Shown in pieces: positions 59,495 to 64,000 of a stretch of DNA of 64,000 nt. A model generated the notes under the pieces. The model was not told where the DNA came from and searched no databases. It worked only from the letters and a program-made list of their open reading frames with translations. The position numbers and the translations under genes were made by a program. Every line of letters starts with the position of its first letter. The first letter of the stretch is position 1. The DNA is from Galaxea fascicularis (lineage: Eukaryota; Cnidaria; Anthozoa; Scleractinia; Euphylliidae), in NCBI GenBank assembly GCA_948470475.1, contig OX419336.1, positions 34,428,415 to 34,492,414 on the forward strand, written 5' to 3'.

Positions 59495-60085
59495 TTTTAT
59501 TAATGGAGTTGATAATGTAACCTGGAAATTGACCACCGTACAGGGTTTCTAAAGCTGACGTTTCGAGCGTTAACCAATTCTTCAGAGCGAATCGAGGAAT
59601 TATGGGTTGTGTGTAGTTTATACAGTAGAGGAGGAGCTACACTATTAGTGGTAACATGGCAACGAGAAAAATAGGAATACATTAGTTCAATGAAAAGCGT
59701 TCGTTGATACCGTGGGAATTAAGGGTGCCGATTTGGAAGATGAATTTTTGTTCTTGATTTATGCGGCTTTCCGTCGTACCTTTATGTAGGGAAAGGCCGC
59801 CGATGGCCATGTGATTTTTGGAGTGGTTAGGGCGATTAAAATGGCGAGCGACTGGCTTAGAATCGGTCGCCTAGTCGTCTTCCTGTCTCGCCAATGTATA
59901 ACTTTTTGCATAAGGTACAGGTTACGCAATAAATGACATTTGCGGAGGTACGTGTGAAACGATCGGTGATCTTAACAGATCGCTCAGGTCCCGATATTTT
60001 GCTAGTGATAAAAAGGTCATTTATTGCATAACCTGTACGTTGTGCACCAGGTTATACATTGGCAAGACAGGAAGACGACTAGGTT
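59495..60085. mobile_element. Penelope-like element fragments, GIY-YIG region, head-to-head copies
   Basis: The minus strand at about 59860-59945 encodes LCKKLYIGETGRRLGDRF, the GIY-YIG endonuclease core typical of Penelope-like elements, preceded by a Cys-containing segment with a frameshift. From about 60013 the plus strand repeats the same region inverted: IYCITCTLCTRLYIGKTGRRL (59-60 kb junction near 60010), including the CxxC pair that precedes GIY-YIG. The left boundary carries the same ATTGACCACCGTACAGGGTTTCTAAAGCTGACG sequence as the MITE at 6651. Both copies are broken. Confidence 0.75.
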
Positions 60086-60577
60086 TGACATCAGCGTGGT
60101 GAGACGCACCAATCAGTGGAACCACATTGCTTCTTGCGATCGTTCGCAGTAAAAGTTAGTATGATCGGCATTTTCCAACAATGTCACGTATGGAATGACA
60201 ATCCTTGGAGAGGGAATATTCGAACCAGCCAGGCCAACAAGGAAACAGACATGAAGCTGGATGTCTAACTCTCGGTAGAAGAAACTGAAAAGACATCAGT
60301 AGAATTTTTAATTAAACGAAATACAATATGTACTAGACTGGTCTCTGCATCTGAAACCGGGGACATGTACTGGGATACATGCACACCTGGCCTCCCTTGA
60401 GTAAGGCTTCAAAACTAACCAAGCTGCAACCTTTAATTTTGCGACTGAAATGAAATGGTTTAATAGGGCCTTACTTGGTTGAAGAAAAGAGTGGCAAACA
60501 GTGCCGGTTCGCGGTGGGAAAGAAGATATTTAAGAGAACGGAAGATGAACAAAATCCGCTTCAGAATTAAGATGCAG

Positions 60578-61669
60578 CTAATCTCCAGACACCCATTCTG
60601 TGTGGCCAACAATAATCACTTTTGGCACCAGTTCGTTGGGTATTCGTTCTTGGTTAAGTAATTCTTCGTCCAGTGAGGATGTTCGAAGGTACTTACAGTA
60701 TCGAATGTCATTCATACTTTCTCCCAAAGTCTGCTGACCTTCTCTGCTATCGCTCTGATCGTCTTTTTCCAGTCCAGGTGGATACAGCATCCTACCAGGA
60801 CTAGAGATTTTTCTACTTCTCGGATTGTCTTTTCTCTCTTGGATATTCATTGAAGCTAGTTCCTTTACAGTCTTCTTGAATTCCATTTCATTTTGCTCTT
60901 TAGTTTTTCGCTCTTCTTCTTGAGTGTGTCGGACATCTTTCAACTTGGCCATCACTTCCTCAAAATCTGGGACCTTCTTTTTCTGTACGTCATCCAGAAA
61001 AACGAGGGCATCGCTCATATTCCGCATCGGAGACCTGTTGTGGCCTGATGTAGATTGGCCCCAAATGGCCTCAGCTCGTCTAGTCATGCATGGTGAACCT
61101 GGTGCGGACCTTGATTGAGCGTTCTTTGGAAAGGCTGGTGCAGTCAGTCCGGAAGACACTGACTTACCATTCAAATTTGACGCAGAATTTAGCCTCGGTC
61201 TACGTCCATTTGATGCGTCAATGTAAGGTAGCGCAGGACCATTCCCTTTAGGCTGCACGATGTCCTGAAGTTTCTCGCTGCTTTCGCATTGAACAAGCGG
61301 TGGAAGAACTGCTTCCCTGACTAGCGATCTAGATCGTGGACGAGGACATGGGATTCTCTGTAGCTCCGTCAAGTCGGTCGAAATCTCGCTGCTCGAGATA
61401 ACTGTGCCATCAATGTTTGGAACCATCAGGCGAGAGGGAGCTGAAATCTTTCTCGAGCCTGCGCGATCTTGTGCCCATTGTTTTTCTATTTGCAACTCTC
61501 TTTGTCTTTTCTCGTATTTCTGTTTATAGTGATCCAAAGACTGCAGGGTCTTTTTCGTATCCAAGTCAATAGCATCCAGATCTGCTTTCATCTTGTTTAC
61601 TGCAAGAGTATTGCGAACGAGCGCTTCTTTCATTGTTACTGTGAACTTGCCTTGCACGAGTTTGTCCAT
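60578..61669 (-). CDS. Gene C: intronless, 363-aa coiled-coil/disordered protein with C-terminal CKYLR motif
   Basis: I do not recognise the family. A single ORF starts at ATG 61669. Residues 15-70 form a likely coiled coil (KMKADLDAIDLDTKKTLQSL, then KYEKRQRELQIEKQ). An internal repeat follows: RKISAPSRLMVPNI near residue 73 and RKISSPGRMLYPPG near 285. The region 70-220 is Pro/Ser/Arg-rich. A second charged helix (about 220-280) begins VPDFEEVMAKLKDV, which resembles the LPxxTMxEVxxSW motif of A and B. The end carries MNDIRYCKYLRTSS with CKYLR at 325-329 (bases 60683-60697), then an acidic tail. It is the third member of the motif-sharing set with A and B, all on the minus strand. Confidence 0.75.
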   Translation of the reverse strand: MDKLVQGKFTVTMKEALVRNTLAVNKMKADLDAIDLDTKKTLQSLDHYKQKYEKRQRELQIEKQWAQDRAGSRKISAPSRLMVPNIDGTVISSSEISTDLTELQRIPCPRPRSRSLVREAVLPPLVQCESSEKLQDIVQPKGNGPALPYIDASNGRRPRLNSASNLNGKSVSSGLTAPAFPKNAQSRSAPGSPCMTRRAEAIWGQSTSGHNRSPMRNMSDALVFLDDVQKKKVPDFEEVMAKLKDVRHTQEEERKTKEQNEMEFKKTVKELASMNIQERKDNPRSRKISSPGRMLYPPGLEKDDQSDSREGQQTLGESMNDIRYCKYLRTSSLDEELLNQERIPNELVPKVIIVGHTEWVSGD

Positions 61670-63819
61670 TTTGAATTCCTTTGGTATATGTGCTAAATCA
61701 CCATCTGACTTTCTGTTGTAAGGGTGTAACTAGCAACCATACCGAACCAAAACTTTGACTGAATGTTTAGCTTCCACATAAATTAGGACGCATTCAAACT
61801 GAGAGTGACAATAGAATTCTCAGAGGTCGGCGTTTTGCAAAGATTCGCATCATTAAACTGGAATAGATAATTTATGACGCGATGTAATTGTTGTGATCCA
61901 TCCCAAAGGAAACTGTCCTATTATTTCAAAAGTCCACCCGCGGCATGACGAGATAATTACATTAATATTTTTTTTTTCAAAACCACAACATTAGTTAAGT
62001 AAAACACCATTATAAATCATTAATTACCGGAGGAATTTGGTCCAATATCTCTATAACATGGTGTGTTTATCAAGGGAAACTTGTAACTTTTGCAGTTTTC
62101 TCTCAACCATATCCGTGTTTCTACAACATTCACATTTTATTGGGGCATTGTCATGAAAGCAAGAAATTTACATATTCTTTGTTTCGTTTGGTTGTGTCAC
62201 AGAAGAGTGTTGCATTGAAACACTAATGAGCTGTATATATGATCCAATACATATAGCAGAGGCCAAGTCTTTTAATTTGATTTGATTTGAATGTTTTATA
62301 GCACCGAGCTGGGACTTCACCGAGCGCTAAGCGAGCCATTTTTTCCTCCTTACCCACGGAACTCTCCCCGTCTCCCTACTAGAGTGTTTTTGGGGAGGGG
62401 TCTGGAGGGGGTGTTGCGTTCCTATACTGCCCTTGTGTCGTTATAGTCTATGTCACAGTGGTGTTTGCTCCACGTTCGCTGATTTCCAGGTAATATATTT
62501 TGCTGAGCCCTTACAGTTTTGCATTCGATCGATTTTTTTTTCATCCAAGAAAGACACTGTCTGTTTCACAAGATGTTTCCGTTACAAATTCACTATATTC
62601 AAAAGTCAAAGCCCAACATTCATCAAATTCAATCTTCTGCTGCTTAGTCATTATTTGGGTTTTACCTTAGCACTGGAATACCAGACAAGACTAGTTAAAT
62701 TAATTGCTAGCTTTCACTATCTTCCTTTATCAGCAAGGAATTATAGTAATACGTATCTCTCTTTCATAAAGAAGGTTCGGACGTGAGAGTACCGTGCATA
62801 AGGTTTGGTGAATTTTTGCGTTGTTTTTCATTAGAAATTGATAACTACCGCAGAAGTCATTAAATACTTGAAAGATCGTTTCATCAGGTATCCAAAACCC
62901 CATAAAAGAGTTGTATTTCCAATTCAGTTGTCACTGTTTGCATGTTTGAAGAAAAGATCTTCCAAGTAAAAATAACTTCTCCTAGGAAATGTCAGTGTTG
63001 GAACATCCATACCCTGCGAGCAGAGTCTCCCCTTTATCTTCCTAGAAAAATCGGGAGAAGGAAGATTGAAGGAAACTCTGCTCACAGGTTGGAACATCAA
63101 TGGCCTGTGTACACATCTGGTGCTGATCTCAAGGGAAATTAAGATACAAGTGGTTGGGATGCTTCATAGGGAGAGGGTCCTAAAGAGGAGGGGGTGGGGG
63201 GGGTAGAGTGTAGTCCCGGTAGCTGAATTTTCTCCCTCTTTACATCACTCTTCCTGACCCCAGATTACTTAATTAAAGCACTGAAAGCAAGAATTGGTAC
63301 ATGTACTCAAGTTTATTTTATGAACCGTAATGACAATGATTACTGTCACAAGCAAAAACCCAGTTCTTCCAAGTCACTGAATCTTGCTTTTACCTCGATA
63401 AAACCTCTGGAGAGGCTAAGAATTGAGCAAAACTTGAGAAGATGCAAAAAAATGTAAGGTCATTTCTGTCCTGAGAATTGTCTCAGTTGATATTCTGAAA
63501 TAACCACACAATTAAATCTGTTTTATTGTCATTTCCAACTCTTAAACTCATTTGACAGGCCTATAGGTTTGCTGGTTTGTATACCTCAGCACAATTTTAG
63601 CTTGCTTACTCAAGCTGTTATGGTATGTACACTTCACAAGTCAATATTTCACTGATTTTCCCTCTGTCCATATATGATAAAAACGAGCTTTATGTTTCAA
63701 AGTAAATAGCACTTGTTATACTTTCTCTACAGTCCATATAAAAATTCTACTTGAAACCAATGTCTTCTAGTGGATGAGGATATTTTCATGTCAATGAACA
63801 GGTGAAAGTTTTTGACAAT
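61670..63819. other. Region between PSAT1 and gene C
   Basis: The right end (63295-63819) is the probable PSAT1 3' UTR, with AATAAA on the minus strand at 63312-63317. The left end should hold the gene C promoter. Apart from the small hairpin at 63012-63088 I see no repeat or gene I can support; the 117-codon open frame at 62433-62786 has no recognisable features. Confidence 0.5.
63012..63088. repeat. Hairpin element (CCTGCGAGCAGAGTCTCC)
   Basis: CCTGCGAGCAGAGTCTCC mirrors GGAAACTCTGCTCACAGG, with CTTCCTAG / GGAAGAT mirrored around the centre. Confidence 0.7.
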
Positions 63820-63928
63820 CTACTGCTTTTGATTTCGTTGTCTAAAGTCTTTCATGAAATCCACAAGAGTCTTGATATCATCAAGTTTGACTGCATTGTA
63901 CATTGAAACCCTTATTCCTCCAACGGAC
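63820..63928 (-). CDS. PSAT1: Phosphoserine aminotransferase, last exon (partial)
   Basis: The exon 63928-63820 follows a good acceptor (TTTTGTTTTCAG). It encodes SVGGIRVSMYNAVKLDDIKT, then LVDFMKDFRQRNQKQ and TAG. This is the characteristic C-terminus of class V phosphoserine aminotransferase, (R)xGGIRxSxYNAV, in which the Arg contributes to substrate binding. The exon starts with one base of a split codon, so the upstream exon should end with two bases completing Arg. PSAT1 is a PLP-dependent cytosolic enzyme converting 3-phosphohydroxypyruvate and glutamate to phosphoserine and 2-oxoglutarate in serine synthesis. The rest of the gene lies beyond 64000; up to the window end I see only intron. 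A poly(A) signal is at 63312-63317. Confidence 0.9.
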
Positions 63929-64000
63929 CTGAAAACAAAATTGAACAGTTTTGTCAAGTGTTTGATCATCAGTAGTAAAAATAGTCTTACTAGTGCTTTT

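Overview
This is a eukaryotic (metazoan) nuclear window: AT-rich, with genes split by GT-AG introns and many short inverted-repeat transposons. It most likely comes from an anthozoan cnidarian such as a stony coral. The gene set is animal (Fes/Fer kinase, UBXN6, PIH1D2, PSAT1). I recognise several of the repeat families from cnidarian genomes, for example the 'GTTGTTCAAA...GGATAG' and 'GAGCGTTAGCCCTTCGTC' hairpins. The species is inference.

Layout. (1) 0-3.3 kb: 3' end of a LINE and small hairpin elements. (2) 3.3-13.6 kb, minus: UBXN6, reconstructed as 12 exons joining in frame to 464 aa, with its introns full of miniature transposons, one a 677-bp palindrome. (3) 13.6-17.8 kb: nested fold-back elements and a possible two-exon small gene inside a TIR pair. 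(4) 18.0-23.2 kb, plus: PIH1D2, three exons, 329 aa; intron 2 carries a 1-kb TIR element with a TAA target duplication. (5) 26.7-43.2 kb, minus: one complete Fes/Fer tyrosine kinase, 14 exons, 862 aa (F-BAR, SH2, kinase). (6) 43.2-47.4 kb: intergenic, with a Penelope-like GIY-YIG fragment and microsatellites. (7) 47.4-61.7 kb: four intronless disordered-protein genes (A, B and C minus, D plus). A, B and C share a C-terminal C-(R/K)-Y-L-R motif. (8) 63.8 kb to the end, minus: last exon of PSAT1, running off the window.

How they work together. UBXN6 is a p97/VCP adaptor, PIH1D2 an R2TP/dynein-assembly type co-chaperone, Fes/Fer a membrane-curvature-sensing tyrosine kinase and PSAT1 a serine-synthesis enzyme. 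They look like unrelated neighbours, not a pathway cluster. The most novel item is the A/B/C(/D) group, which looks like a local tandem gene family defined by a short C-terminal motif that I do not recognise from any described family. A second notable item is an intact Rad18/UBZ4-like C-x2-C-x11-H-x3-C finger in UBXN6, at a place where, as I recall it, the human protein has lost the ligands.

All exon boundaries were read by eye from splice sites, reading frame and similarity to remembered family sequences. No database search was run.
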